A stretch of 64,000 bases of DNA, from NCBI GenBank assembly GCA_046233135.1, contig JBJXHN010000002.1, positions 62,001 to 126,000 on the forward strand, read 5' to 3'. The position numbers and the translations under genes are program-made. The notes beneath the pieces were generated by a model. That model did no database searches. It was not told the origin of the DNA and worked only from the letters and a program-made list of their open reading frames with translations. Numbering within the stretch: the stretch's first letter is position 1; each line of letters opens with the position of its first letter. This document shows positions 18,201-28,755 of the stretch, piece by piece. This stretch comes from JBJXHN01 sp046233135 (GTDB lineage: Bacteria; Pseudomonadota; Alphaproteobacteria; Rhodospirillales; Rhodospirillaceae).

Positions 18201-18678
18201 CGGGCGGAGGAACGAAGGGGCCGGGCTGAAAAGCCGAGTCCTGTTTGAAAGTCCGGTGGAACCATATCCCGAGTTGTCGTGCGACCTTCAAGGCAACCAG
18301 GGCCTCCCGGTGATTGCCCCTGTTCTCATGCGCCGCCGCATTGCCAGCGTGTCGGAGGGCATGGAACAGGCTGGAGACCTCTCGCGGGATAGCCCGGTCA
18401 AGGGACAACTGGCGCAGGACATCGTTAAAATTCCTCGCCGGGTCACTATAGCGGGCCGTTCGCGCCGCGATCGTGAAGGCCATCAGCTCGGCAAACTGCC
18501 GCAGTTTTATCAGGCAGGTATTTGGGTCGTCCGCGAAATAGCGTTCCGCCAATACCGCAAGGCGGACCAACTGCGGATCATGGGCGGCGAGAAATCCGAA
18601 GTTGGCCGAAACTACTTTCACGGGCTCCTCCTCTGAAACGATGCCCATGGTATTGAAGCCCGGGGCTTCGCTCAACAC
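15247..18678 (-). CDS. hsdR: Type I restriction endonuclease R subunit (system A)
   Basis: 1143 residues. An N-terminal DUF4145-like domain (about 25-150, with FHALRHAGNAAAHE) is followed by a long charged coiled coil (165-250). The nuclease domain has Asp318 and Glu332-Ala-Lys334 (VVEAKRK). The superfamily 2 translocase has Walker A ATGTGKT (470-476) and the DECH box DECHRGY. The C-terminal domain is EcoEI-type. It translocates and cuts unmethylated DNA with HsdM and HsdS. It is first in the operon on the minus strand; the MLSEAPGF start or a later in-frame Met could be used. Confidence 0.94.
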   Translation of the reverse strand: MLSEAPGFNTMGIVSEEEPVKVVSANFGFLAAHDPQLVRLAVLAERYFADDPNTCLIKLRQFAELMAFTIAARTARYSDPARNFNDVLRQLSLDRAIPREVSSLFHALRHAGNAAAHENRGNHREALVALKVARQLGIWFHRTFKQDSAFQPGPFVPPPDPAKATTALHDELKQLRQKLAEQQTAAEAAQRLAEEEARRRETAEEQTVREAQERAAWEDLAKEAENKRVETEHRLAALQAEAEARPASEVLHLMEVGTEAAQSIDLDEADTRVLIDQQLRDRGWHADSETLRYAKGSRPVKGEALAIAEWPTQSGPADYALFVGTTCIGVVEAKRKRKNVSAAIDQSERYSRDILLEEGAIAEGAPWGKYKVPFAFATNGRPYLKQLEIGSGIWFRDTRQDTNLRRALNGWPTPEGLLDRLDVDKAKAHAALKAQPISFAFPLRPYQKKAIETVEEALENDRRTMLIAMATGTGKTKLSIAMLYRLLEAKRFRRICFVVDRSALGKQAATEFSSTKVVSGKTFSEIFGLKSLGEVAPEEETRVHICTIQGLVKRVLFQADPSEVPPIDQYDLMIVDECHRGYLLDRELSDQDLGFRDEMDYISKYRRVLEHFDAVKIGLTATPALHTVEIFGDPVFTYSYREAVIDGYLIDQEPPIRIITERARDGITFAKGEQVELLETKTGVIDLSHMPDEVSFEVEAFNRKVITPEFNRVVAEELTQHIDPSLDGKTLVFAVNDAHADLVVQMLKEAFADTYGEIEDGAVKKITGSVDKVQGLILAYRNDAFPKIAVTVDLLTTGIDVPSITNLVFLRRVNSRILYEQMIGRATRQCPAIGKETFRLFDAVDLYPHLQSLTAMRPVVVNPAISLTQLFKELTTAEDPEHRESIRGQIIVKMSRRIKKLPDKAREQYKAATGEPPEETLKRLRSQSGDEAAAWAKSQPDIGPMLDWQTDGETPHYIPISNHPDSVVDVIRGEGKPEDFLEGFSAFIQNNENKIAALTLVVQRPRELTREQLRSLRLELDRQGFSETKLRRAWQDTKNEDIAASIIGFIRQAALGDPLVPYATRVRSAMERILRSRSWTDPQRRWLGRIADQIEREIIVDREALDQEPFSKDGGFKRLDKLFGGELEAILGDINAELWSEAG

Positions 18679-18710
18679 GGGAGTGATGGATCCACGCCGT
18701 CAGAATGGAC

Positions 18711-19013
18711 CTACGCCGTCAGTACGCCGGCGATCACGGCGATGGTCCCTCCGATGAGCAGCAGCGAGACGACCGGCGGCCAGCCTCCCTGACCGCAGTG
18801 AAGGCAGGGACGCCTTCCGGTCCAACCGGCGAGCAGGTCATCGGCGATGAAGCCGATCAGCCCCATGCCGCCGACCAGGGCGACGGCGAAGACGGCCAGC
18901 GTTCCGACCAGCACCCACCACATGGGGGAATGCGGATCGCTGCCGGCCAGGGCATCGGCGAGGGTCCGGCAAGGATGCTCTGCGCTGCATGCGCTCGCAG
19001 ACAATGTGTCCAT
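18711..19013 (-). CDS. Small membrane protein, hypothetical
   Basis: 100 residues from the chosen ATG, family not recognised. Two hydrophobic segments (WWVLVGTLAVFAVALVGGM with the following LIGFIA, then VVSLLLIGGTIAVIAGVL at the C-terminus) surround a CLHCG pair of cysteines. The frame extends upstream to 19250, but that extension is basic and low in complexity, so the shorter form is preferred. It lies 32 bases upstream of hsdR in the same direction. Its place beside integrase and VirD4 remnants suggests it comes from the mobile element rather than from the restriction system. Confidence 0.45.
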   Translation of the reverse strand: MDTLSASACSAEHPCRTLADALAGSDPHSPMWWVLVGTLAVFAVALVGGMGLIGFIADDLLAGWTGRRPCLHCGQGGWPPVVSLLLIGGTIAVIAGVLTA

Positions 19014-19419
19014 GGCGAAGGAGGTTAGCGGATATCGAACCGCCCTCTGCCAGTACGCACCAGCGCACTCGATGAGGCCGGCGGGAGTCACCTCCCACGC
19101 CCCCGGCAGCCGCCCGGGAACCCGAAAGGGCAACCCCACGAGCGGTTGAACAACACCCTCCGACGGCTTGGCCTTCGCATGGCGATCCGCCGTGGGACCG
19201 CCCTTACGAGCCGCCATGCCGACACGCGGGATCGCGGTGTCCAGGGCCATAGGGAGCAGGAGAAGTGTTGTTCCCGCTCATCTTAGCAGACGGTTGTCAG
19301 GCCGCCGCCTCCCGCCCCGCCGCACGGTCGGCGAGGTGCCGCTGCGTTCCCTCGCGCAGGGTGTCGATGGCTGGATCGCTCAGGTCTCGATGCCCCACCC
19401 CGCCCGTACTCCACCCCGC

Positions 19420-19551
19420 ATGACGCCCTACGCCAACCGCCGCATCCAGGACTATCTCGGACACCGCTGCATCACCCACGCCGTTTGCTATACCGAGCTG
19501 GATGACCGGAAGTTCGACGACCTGTGGGGCGATGATCCGATTGAGAAATAA
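19420..19551 (+). pseudogene. C-terminal fragment of a tyrosine recombinase
   Basis: Only the last 43 codons are recognisable. RRIQDYLGHRCITHAVCYTE matches the second His/Arg box and catalytic Tyr of phage-type integrases (usual form LGHxxIxHTxxYTE). The catalytic Tyr is kept, but the first Arg box and the whole N-terminal part are absent, and the upstream frame to 19168 is not similar. It is a relic of a second integrase, unrelated to the intact gene at 5757. Confidence 0.65.
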
Positions 19552-19593
19552 GGAAAAATCCGCTGCCGTCCCGGTAGAAGACAGGAGAGAAAG

Positions 19594-19743
19594 ATGAACA
19601 GAAAACTTTCCCAGAAATGCGTCTTTTTGGGAAAGCCGCTTTCTTTCATGTGGGGGGCGGAGACTGTGTCTCTCAATACCTTCTTGTCAGGAAAGCTGTT
19701 CGGGGTCGCCAGTTGCATACAAAGACCCTTGGTCGTAATTTAG
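19594..19743 (+). CDS. Possible small protein of 49 residues
   Basis: ATG at 19594 is preceded by a good ribosome-binding site (AGGAGAG), and the frame stops at 19743, four bases before the next ATG. The product (MNRKLSQKCVFLGKPLSF, then LSGKLFGVAS) is basic and slightly hydrophobic and resembles nothing I know. It may be a leader of the next gene or chance. Confidence 0.25.
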   Translation: MNRKLSQKCVFLGKPLSFMWGAETVSLNTFLSGKLFGVASCIQRPLVVI

Positions 19744-19747
19744 ACCT

Positions 19748-20053
19748 ATGAGCACGAGTACCTATATAGAGACGACCGTTCATGAAGCCGCCGCCAAGCT
19801 GGATACGCTCAGCGAGAGCCTGAGCGAAGCCCTGGCCGACGAGCCGATGTTGGAAGAGGCCTGTATCGAAAGCCTCCTGGAAGAGGCCTATCGCGAACAT
19901 CCAGAACTTCGGGGGGGGGCGGCATGCGTGCCCGGCGGCGCAGGTCCCACCGCCGATAGAAAGGCAAGGTCCGGATCCGTAGGGGATCGCGGTTGCCGTA
20001 CAGGATCAGCAGTTCATTGTCCCGCAGGCGGATCAGCTCATCGGGCCGCATGA
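19748..20053 (+). CDS. Small acidic accessory protein, 3' end disrupted
   Basis: The first 55 residues look genuine: helical, acidic and Leu/Glu-rich (MSTSTYIETTVHEAAAKLD, then ESLLEEAYREHPELRG). Beyond about 19910 the frame crosses a run of nine G (19911-19919) and becomes a shadow of the VirD4-like fragment on the other strand, with Gly/Ala-rich nonsense. The pattern EACIESLLEEAYREHPELRG weakly resembles DRLDQLIDETLRAHPALRQD in the 9303-9800 gene, so both may be small proteins of the same mobile-element family. Function unknown. Confidence 0.45.
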   Translation: MSTSTYIETTVHEAAAKLDTLSESLSEALADEPMLEEACIESLLEEAYREHPELRGGAACVPGGAGPTADRKARSGSVGDRGCRTGSAVHCPAGGSAHRAA

Positions 20054-20699
20054 GCGGGCGTTGCTGCAATCCGGCGGACGGGTCGAGCCAGTTCAACCGG
20101 AAGGCCATGCCCGGGCGCGCCGACAGGTTCTGCGCCGTGTCCAAGCCCATGCCTCCGAAATAGCTCTCCGTGCCGACGCTCTCCAGGATCGCGCGGGCAT
20201 CCTCTTGCCCATAGTTGGCCGCCAGTTGGGACAGGGATTGCAGGATCAGCCAGAAGCCGACGCGGTATTTCCGCGCGGTGGCGGCGAACGTGGGGAAGCC
20301 GGGGATACGCAGGTGCGCGAATTCCTCCAGCAGCAGCAGGACCGGCAACCGCCCCTTGCGCTCCTTGAGCAGGGCCGAACACAGCTCGGTATAGAAAAGG
20401 GAGAGCAGGAAGCGGAAGGTCCCCATGCCACCCGCCGTGATGATGGAGCGGTAGGTGGTGCGCCGCGAGACCCGCCCGACCTTGCCGTCCAGCAGGAAGC
20501 CGCCGTTGAACGGATTGAGCAGCCGCTTGCGGTCGCTCCAGAGCATCCAGCGGGCGGGGTTGTTCTTGTGAACCACCGCGTGGATGGACTTGTAGTCGAC
20601 CATGCCGAGGAAGGTGACGGCCTGACTGAGAATCAGGCTGATCAGGTCGGTCAGGCGCGTGAACGGCATCGGGTAGCCACCGAACTCCAGTCGCCGCAC
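19809..20699 (-). pseudogene. VirD4/TraG-type conjugative coupling protein, truncated
   Basis: 296 residues covering only the C-terminal half of a type IV secretion coupling ATPase. The Walker B-like segment PVLLLLEEFAHL and the following WLILQSLSQLAANYG are typical of the TraG/TraD C-terminal domain, as is ELLILYGNRDPLRIRTLPFY near the end. The Walker A domain and the membrane anchor are missing upstream of 20699. The 3' end past the G9 run probably belongs to another gene. The intact protein would feed DNA to the conjugation pore. This copy cannot, so the element is no longer self-transmissible by this gene. Confidence 0.75.
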
Positions 20700-20912
20700 C
20701 GGGGATCAGGTTATGGGGCGACAACTTTAAGGCGCTGTGGTGGGGTTGGCTATCTTTCATGGGGAATTGGGTCAGGGTTGCGGTAGGATGCCTGCCCCAC
20801 CGGTCCGCAGGGTGCGGAGGCACCCCTTCGCACCGCTTGGACGGGACTTATCGTTTGTTGTAGGGTTTCGCTCACCTTCAGGCTGTTTTGATCTCAGTGA
20901 GGATTTGTTTCC

Positions 20913-22465
<1,553 letters not shown>

Positions 22466-22469
<4 letters not shown>

Positions 22470-23764
22470 GCACTTTGTGGCCGCTTGTTTCTTTAGAAGA
22501 TGTCGCTGTCGAGATGACGGTAGGTCATGTTGGCTCAATGGCCTCTGAGTACGTTACTACGGGAGTCCCATTTCTTCGCTCTCAGAACGTCGAGCCATTC
22601 AGAATTAACCTTGAAGATGTTAAGTATATTTCTGGGGAATTTCACAGAAAATTAAGGAAATCAAAGCTTCGTCCAGGAGATGTTGTTATTGTTAGAACAG
22701 GAAAGCCTGGAGCATGCGCCGTCGTTCCTGTGGATTTGGGTGAAGCAAACTGCTCTGATCTAGTTATTATTAGATGCGGTGACCGTATTCGGCCGAGATT
22801 TTTATCCTACTTCGTGAATGGAGTTGCGGGGCATCATATTGACTCTCATCTTGTGGGGGCTGTTCAGCAGCATTTCAATGTTGGATCAGCTCGGAAGATG
22901 AAGGTACCTCTACCAAGTATCAGCGAGCAGGACAGTATTGCAGGCCTTCTGGGCGCGCTTGACGACAAGATCGACCTGAACCGCCGCACGAATGAGACGC
23001 TGGAGGCCATGGCTCAGGCTGTCTTCAAGTCTTGGTTCGTGGATTTCGATCCCGTTCATGCCAAGGTCGCGGGCAACGCTCCCGCCTACATGGACGCGGA
23101 AACCGCCGCCCAGTTCCCCGATGCCTTCGGGGAGGATGGAGTGCCGAGGGGATGGGGTATGCGAAATCCCCTAGAAACAGCGGACCTTTTAAGCGGCGGC
23201 ACGCCAAAGACTTCTGTTGAAGATTACTGGAATGGCCCTATCCAATGGGCAAGCGCCAAGGATGTGAGCCAGTGCTCTGATGCATTTCTCATAACAACTG
23301 AAAGAACGATAACAGAACTCGGGTTAGAGAAGAGTTCTACTAAAATTATCCCTGCGTTTTCAACGGTCGTAGTGGCTCGTGGAGCGACAACAGGTCGCTT
23401 TTGCATGTTTGGGCAAGATATGGCGATGAACCAAACCTGTTATGCCCTCCGAGATAAACGAGGCCACGATATATATTTGTACTGCTGGTTCGCAGCGTTT
23501 CGGAATGCGCTTGTCAAATCAGCCCATGGCTCTGTTTTCGATACGATAACGACGCGAAGCTTCTCAGAATTCCGCACCATTGTTCCTCCGGAACCCTTAC
23601 GTAAGCGCTTTGATGCCTACGCCAGGGACTACTTCAAGCAAGTTCTGATCTTACTGGAGCAGAACCAAACCCTCGCCGCCCTTCGCGACCTGCTTCTGCC
23701 GAAGCTGATGTCCGGGGAACTCCGTTTGCGGGACGCCGAGACGCTCGTCGAAGAGGCCGTGTAG
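22466..23764 (+). CDS. hsdS: Type I restriction-modification specificity subunit (system B)
   Basis: 432 residues. TRD1 covers about 1-150, then the conserved spacer (LDDKIDLNRRTNETLEAMAQ, then WFVDFDPV). TRD2 (about 230-380) is followed by the second spacer (TLAALRDLLLPKLMSGELR). The spacers are GC-rich and TRD1 and TRD2 are AT-rich, as in system A. The recognition sequence cannot be read from the protein. ATGA overlap with hsdM; 27 bases before hsdR. Confidence 0.94.
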
Positions 23765-23791
23765 GCGAAACTCAAGGGGGAGGCGGGGGCC

Positions 23792-26700
23792 ATGCCAATC
23801 ATCACGGAAGACACCATCGAGCAATTATCCCTGGAGTGGCTGCAAGCCCTCGGGTATGCGGTGCTTCCCGGCCCCCAGATTGCTCCCGACGGACCGGCCC
23901 CCGAGCGGCGCTCCTATGGGGATGTCATCCTCGTAGACCGCTTGCGGTCCGCCATTCGGCGGATCAATCCGGCCTTGGCGGAAGACGCGGTCGAGGATGT
24001 CATCAAGCAAGTCCACGATGCCGCGACCCCCTCGCTGATCGAGGAAAACCGCCGTCTTCACCTGATGCTCACGGATGGCGTGGATGTGGAAGTTCTGTTG
24101 CCCGACGGGTCGGTGTCCGGGCAGAAGGCCTTCCTGGTGGATGTCTCCGATCCCTCGGCCAATGACTGGCTGGCGGTGAATCAGGTAACGATCATCGAAG
24201 GCGGACATAACCGCCGTCCGGATGTCCTGGTCTTCGTCAATGGATTGCCCCTGGGGGTCATCGAACTCAAGAACCCGGGCAGCGAGAACGCCACCATCCA
24301 GGGGGCGTTTCAGCAGCTCCAGACCTACAAGGCCGAGATTCCCAGCCTGTTCCGGACCAATCTGTTTCTGGTGACATCCGATGGTCTCCAGGCCCGGGTC
24401 GGCTCGCTGACGGCGGACGAGGACCGGTTCATGCCCTGGCGGACCACCGATGGCACCGCCGTGATCGGCAAGGGGGTTCCGGAGCTGGAAACCCTGCTGT
24501 CGGGCATTTTCGAACCCCGGCGGCTCCTGGAATTTCTCCGGGGGTATGTGGTCTTCGACAGCGACGGCTCCAGGCTGATCAAGAAGATTGCGGGGTATCA
24601 TCAGTTCCACGCGGTCCGTCATGCGGTGACCAAGACCCTGGAAGCGTGCGCCACCACCGGCAACCGCAAGGTGGGGGTGATCTGGCATACCCAGGGGTCG
24701 GGCAAGAGCCTGCTGATGGCCTTCTATGCCGGGCGGGTGATCGCCGAACCGGCCATGGCCAATCCAACCCTGGTCGTGATTACCGACCGCAATGATCTCG
24801 ACGAGCAGCTTTACGGGACATTCAGCGGCGGCAAGGACTTGATTCGCCAGACGCCCCAGCAAGCCGGGGACCGGGCGAATCTGCGGACCCTGCTGACGGT
24901 CCCTGCCGGTGGGGTGATTTTCACCACGCTTCAGAAATTCCTGCCCGAGGACGGGGACACGCATCCGCTGCTCACCGACCGCTCCAATGTGATCGTCATT
25001 GCCGACGAAGCCCACCGCAGCCAATACGGTTTGCGGGCCACGCTGCGGCAGGAGACGGGCAAGCGGGTGTATGGCTACGCCAAATATTTGCGGGATGCCC
25101 TGCCCAACGCGTCGTTCATCGGCTTTACCGGAACACCCATTGAGTCCGGTGATGTGAACACCCCCGCCGTCTTCGGGGATTACATCGATATCTACGATAT
25201 CCAGCGGGCCGTCGAGGATGGGGCCACGGTTCCCATCTACTACGAAAGCCGTCTGGCGCGGATCGCCCTTGACCCCGAGGACGTCCCCCAAATCGATGCC
25301 GAGGTGGACGCCCTGATCGACGACGAGGAAACCGACAAGGCCGAGAAACTGAAAGGCAAGTGGAGCCGGGTTGAGGCTCTGGTCGGGGCGGAGAAGCGGT
25401 TGCAGCTGGTTGCCCAGGACATCGTCCAGCATTTCGAGGCCCGCCTTGTGGGGATGAGCGACGGCAAGGGGATGATCGTCTGCATGAGCCGCCGTATCTG
25501 TGTGGCTCTTTACGACGAAATCATCAAACTGCGGCCGGACTGGGACAGCGACGACGATAACGCGGGCGTTCTCAAGATCGTGATGACGGGCACCGCCAGC
25601 GATCCCAAGGAATGGCAGCGGCATGTGGGCGGGAAAGCACGGCGAGAGCTTTTGGCGAAACGGGCACGCAAAGCCGATGATCCTTTGAAGCTGGTCATCG
25701 TCCGGGATATGTGGCTGACCGGCTTCGATGCCCCGCCCATGCACACGATGTATGCGGACAAGCCCATGAAGGGACATGGGCTGATGCAGGCCATTGCCCG
25801 GGTGAACAGGGTCTTCAAGGACAAGCCTGGCGGCCTGATCGTGGATTACATCGGTCTGGCCCAAAGCCTGAAGAACGCCCTGTCCGACTATTCGGAGGGG
25901 GATCGGGACCGGGCGGGGATCGACGAGGCCGAGGCCGTGGAGGCGCTGCTCGAACAGTATGAGAGGGTCCGCGAGATCTTCCATGGTTTCGACTATGCGC
26001 CGGGTGTCTCGGGGTCCCCGCAAGAGCGGCTGGCGACCATCGCCGGGGCGATGGAATGGGTTCTGGAGTACCAGCGGAAAGAGGCGGAACGGGCCAAGAC
26101 CGATAAGGACCGCAAGGCGGCGTGGCGGCTCTATGCCGACGCGGTGGTGGCCCTGTCCAAGGCCTTTGCCCTCGCGGCGGCGAGCGACGAGGCGCGGGGT
26201 CTTCGCGACGAAATCGGCTTCTTCCAGGTGGTGCGGGCAGCCCTGGCCAAGAACGACAGCGGGAAGAAGAAAAGTCAGGCTGAAAAGGATCTCGCTGTTC
26301 AGCAGATCATCAGCCGGTCGGTGGTTTCCACCGAAATCGTGGACATCTTGCAGGCTGCCGGGCTCGACAGCCCGGACATCTCCATCCTGTCCGACGCGTT
26401 CCTGGAAGATGTCCGGCGGATGGACAAAAAGAATCTGGCCCTGGAAGCGTTGCGAAAGCTGGTCAATGGTCAGATCCGCTCGCGCCTGAAAACGAATGTG
26501 GTTGAAACCCGCGCCTTTACGGACCGCCTCCAGGCGGCCATCGCCCGGTACCACAACAATGCCTTGACCACGGTTCAGGTGCTGGAGGAGTTGATCCAAC
26601 TCGCCAAGGACCTGAAAGCGGCCAATGCCAAAGGGGAGGCCCTGGGCCTGACCCCGGAGGAATGGGCGTTCTATCAGGCGCTCGCCGACAATGAGAGCGC

Positions 26701-26941
26701 CCGGGACGTGATGGGGGATAAAAATCTCGCGGTGATCGCCCAAGAACTCCTCACCGGCGTTCGGGGGTCAACGGGGGTGGACTGGATGCACAGCGACGCG
26801 GCCCGCGCCCGCATTCGGCTGCTGGTGAAGAAGATTCTCAAGAAATATGGCTATCCGCCCGACCTGGAAGCGGGAGCCGTGAAACTGGTGTTGGAACAGG
26901 CGGAAGCTTTGGCCGGGGAATGGGCCAGGGACTTGGACTAG
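23792..26941 (+). CDS. hsdR: Type I restriction endonuclease R subunit (system B)
   Basis: 1049 residues. The HSDR_N nuclease domain has Asp144 (RRPDVLVF) and Glu158-Leu-Lys160 (GVIELKNP), followed by a Q-x-x-x-Y segment (QLQTYK). The translocase has Walker A TQGSGKS (300-306), the DEAH box DEAHRSQYG and GFTGTPI, with the motif VI-like segment MQAIARVNRVFKDK. It belongs to the family whose R subunit carries IELKNP, different from system A. It forms the restriction complex with the HsdM and HsdS genes immediately upstream. Confidence 0.95.
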   Translation: MPIITEDTIEQLSLEWLQALGYAVLPGPQIAPDGPAPERRSYGDVILVDRLRSAIRRINPALAEDAVEDVIKQVHDAATPSLIEENRRLHLMLTDGVDVEVLLPDGSVSGQKAFLVDVSDPSANDWLAVNQVTIIEGGHNRRPDVLVFVNGLPLGVIELKNPGSENATIQGAFQQLQTYKAEIPSLFRTNLFLVTSDGLQARVGSLTADEDRFMPWRTTDGTAVIGKGVPELETLLSGIFEPRRLLEFLRGYVVFDSDGSRLIKKIAGYHQFHAVRHAVTKTLEACATTGNRKVGVIWHTQGSGKSLLMAFYAGRVIAEPAMANPTLVVITDRNDLDEQLYGTFSGGKDLIRQTPQQAGDRANLRTLLTVPAGGVIFTTLQKFLPEDGDTHPLLTDRSNVIVIADEAHRSQYGLRATLRQETGKRVYGYAKYLRDALPNASFIGFTGTPIESGDVNTPAVFGDYIDIYDIQRAVEDGATVPIYYESRLARIALDPEDVPQIDAEVDALIDDEETDKAEKLKGKWSRVEALVGAEKRLQLVAQDIVQHFEARLVGMSDGKGMIVCMSRRICVALYDEIIKLRPDWDSDDDNAGVLKIVMTGTASDPKEWQRHVGGKARRELLAKRARKADDPLKLVIVRDMWLTGFDAPPMHTMYADKPMKGHGLMQAIARVNRVFKDKPGGLIVDYIGLAQSLKNALSDYSEGDRDRAGIDEAEAVEALLEQYERVREIFHGFDYAPGVSGSPQERLATIAGAMEWVLEYQRKEAERAKTDKDRKAAWRLYADAVVALSKAFALAAASDEARGLRDEIGFFQVVRAALAKNDSGKKKSQAEKDLAVQQIISRSVVSTEIVDILQAAGLDSPDISILSDAFLEDVRRMDKKNLALEALRKLVNGQIRSRLKTNVVETRAFTDRLQAAIARYHNNALTTVQVLEELIQLAKDLKAANAKGEALGLTPEEWAFYQALADNESARDVMGDKNLAVIAQELLTGVRGSTGVDWMHSDAARARIRLLVKKILKKYGYPPDLEAGAVKLVLEQAEALAGEWARDLD

Positions 26942-26953
26942 GGGGAAGGGGCG

Positions 26954-27874
26954 GTGGCTATACCTGATTTTCAAACGCTGATGTTGCCGGTCCTTCGGGC
27001 ATCAGCGGGCGGGGAAGTGCGGGTCGGTGATGTGGTGGAGCGTCTGGCGGAAGAGCTGGGCTTGACCGATGAGGAACGGCTCCAGTTGTTGCCTTCGGGA
27101 AAGCAGACGACCTTCTCCAATCGGGTGAATTGGGCGAAATCTTACCTTGGTAAAGCAGGTCTGATCGATTTGACGCGGCGGGCGCATTTCGTGATTTCCG
27201 AAGAGGGCCGAAAGGTTCTGGCCAATCCGCCGGAGCGCATCACCGTCAAGTATCTTGATCAGTTCGATGGCTTTCGGGAATTTCGCAACGGGTCGACGGA
27301 GGCGGAAGCCCAGGAGGCCATTGTATCTTCGCCGGGTGAAGACGGCGATATTCTCACGCCGGATGAAATCATGCGGCAAGCCCATAAAGAAGTCGAAGAT
27401 GCGCTCGCAGATTCCCTGCTTCAGCGGCTGCGATCAGGGACCCCGGCATTTTTCGAGAAGGTGGTGGTTAATCTCTTGATCGCGATGGGGTACGGGGGCT
27501 CGGGTGCTGATATCAGCACGGCTCTTGTTGGCAAGTCCGGTGACGGGGGCGTTGATGGTGTGATTGACCAGGACCCCTTGGGGCTTGACCGTATTTATGT
27601 GCAGGCGAAGCGGTATGCTGACGGGAATACCGTCGGGTCTGGCGCGATCCGCGACTTTTTCGGCAGCTTGGACGATTTCAGGGCAGCCAAGGGACTTTTC
27701 GTAACGACATCTGCATTCACTCCAAAAGCCAAGGACACAGCCAGCAGGTTAAGCAAGCGCATTGTATTGATTGATGGAAAGTCACTGGCAAAGTTGATGA
27801 TACGGCACAATGTGGGGTGCCGCGTTATTGAGACCTTAGAGCTGAAGAAAGAAGACGATGATTTCTTTGATTGA
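26954..27874 (+). CDS. mrr: Mrr restriction endonuclease (system B)
   Basis: 306 residues in the classical Mrr layout. The N-terminal winged-helix Mrr_N domain (about 5-95, with SNRVNWAKSYLGKAGL) precedes a catalytic domain with GDGGVDG (Asp201) and VQAKRY (Gln217-Ala-Lys219). The start is GTG at 26954, well placed after GGGGGAAGGGG. It begins 12 bases after hsdR, so it is the last gene of the operon. Mrr cuts DNA carrying modified bases and is toxic when it meets certain host methylases, so living beside an active adenine methylase implies a compatible specificity. Confidence 0.9.
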   Translation: MAIPDFQTLMLPVLRASAGGEVRVGDVVERLAEELGLTDEERLQLLPSGKQTTFSNRVNWAKSYLGKAGLIDLTRRAHFVISEEGRKVLANPPERITVKYLDQFDGFREFRNGSTEAEAQEAIVSSPGEDGDILTPDEIMRQAHKEVEDALADSLLQRLRSGTPAFFEKVVVNLLIAMGYGGSGADISTALVGKSGDGGVDGVIDQDPLGLDRIYVQAKRYADGNTVGSGAIRDFFGSLDDFRAAKGLFVTTSAFTPKAKDTASRLSKRIVLIDGKSLAKLMIRHNVGCRVIETLELKKEDDDFFD

Positions 27875-28167
27875 TTTTCGATGGCAGGAAGTCAGCTACC
27901 GTTCTTGCTCCCGATCCGGCTTCATCCGCCCGCGTTGGAGCGAGGCCATGCGGCTTTCCACCAGATCAAAGCGGGCCTGGGTCTCGGTGTAGGGCTCCAA
28001 AAGCCCCGGGGTGGGGAGGTGACGGCGCCGCCCACCTTCGGTTATCACGCCAACGGGATAACGGACAGAGATTTTCGCACTTTCCGATTTTATGGCCAAA
28101 TCTATACTACTGAAGGGAGAGCGAGCGATGGCGAGCGATCAGGAGGGCGAGGGCATGGGCCGGGGAG
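27875..28167. other. Gap with no supported gene
   Basis: Between mrr and the transposase relic. A minus-strand frame at 27896-28099 (67 codons) reads in part like protein (LEPYTETQARFDLVESRMAS) but has no recognisable family. It may be a fragment left by insertions. Confidence 0.4.
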
Positions 28168-28755
28168 GTGCGCAACGTCTCCCTGCTTGTGGCCAGCGCG
28201 GTCAATGCCGAGGGCTATCGGGAGATCCTGGGGATCTGCGCGGGCGTCAAGGAGGACAAGTCGGGCTGGAGCGGCTTTCTCCGGCACCTGGTGGACCGGG
28301 GCTTGTCAGGGGTGAAGCTGATCATCTCCGACGCCTGTCGCGGCCTGGTGGAAAGCATCGTCGACCATCTGCCCGACGCCCGGTGGCAGCGGTGCATGGT
28401 TTATTTTTACCGGAATGTTTTCAGCCACGTACCGTCCACCAAGGTCCGGGAGGTGTCATATATGCTCAAGGCGATCCATGCGCAGGAGAACCGCAAGGCG
28501 GCACAGGAGAAAGCCGATAGCGTCGTCGCCGCGCTGCGGCGCCAGAAGCTGACAAGGGCTGCGGAGCTGGTAGAGGAGCGGATCGGCGAGACGTTGACCT
28601 GCTACGCCTTCCCTGACAGCCACTGGAGCAAGATCCGCACGACGGCCAAGCCGACCATCGTCGAAAGCTACACTAAACAGCTGCGAAAGCGGCTCGCCCT
28701 GCTGCAGCGGAGCCTGCGGACCCGCTATGGGCGGGGATATGCGTTCTGCCCCTAG
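28168..28755 (+). mobile_element. IS256-family transposase remnant
   Basis: 195 codons of a mutator-type (IS256) DDE transposase. The fragment starts at VRNVSLLVASAVNAEGYREI, has the second catalytic region GLSGVKLIISDACRG and then RWQRCMVYFYRNV, and holds MLKAIHAQENRKAAQEKA. Position 28168 is only where similarity starts; the N-terminal 40% of the family with the first catalytic Asp is missing. After HWSKIRTT the expected NNAIERxN box is degraded, and the last 25 residues diverge. No terminal inverted repeats were seen. It is an inactive relic separating system B from the third system. Confidence 0.8.

Noticed and set aside
23825..26743. 972-codon open frame on the minus strand opposite hsdR of system B
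   Set aside because: It is the antisense shadow of a clearly conserved gene in GC-rich DNA; its translation has no recognisable motif and is rich in Pro, Gly, His and Arg.
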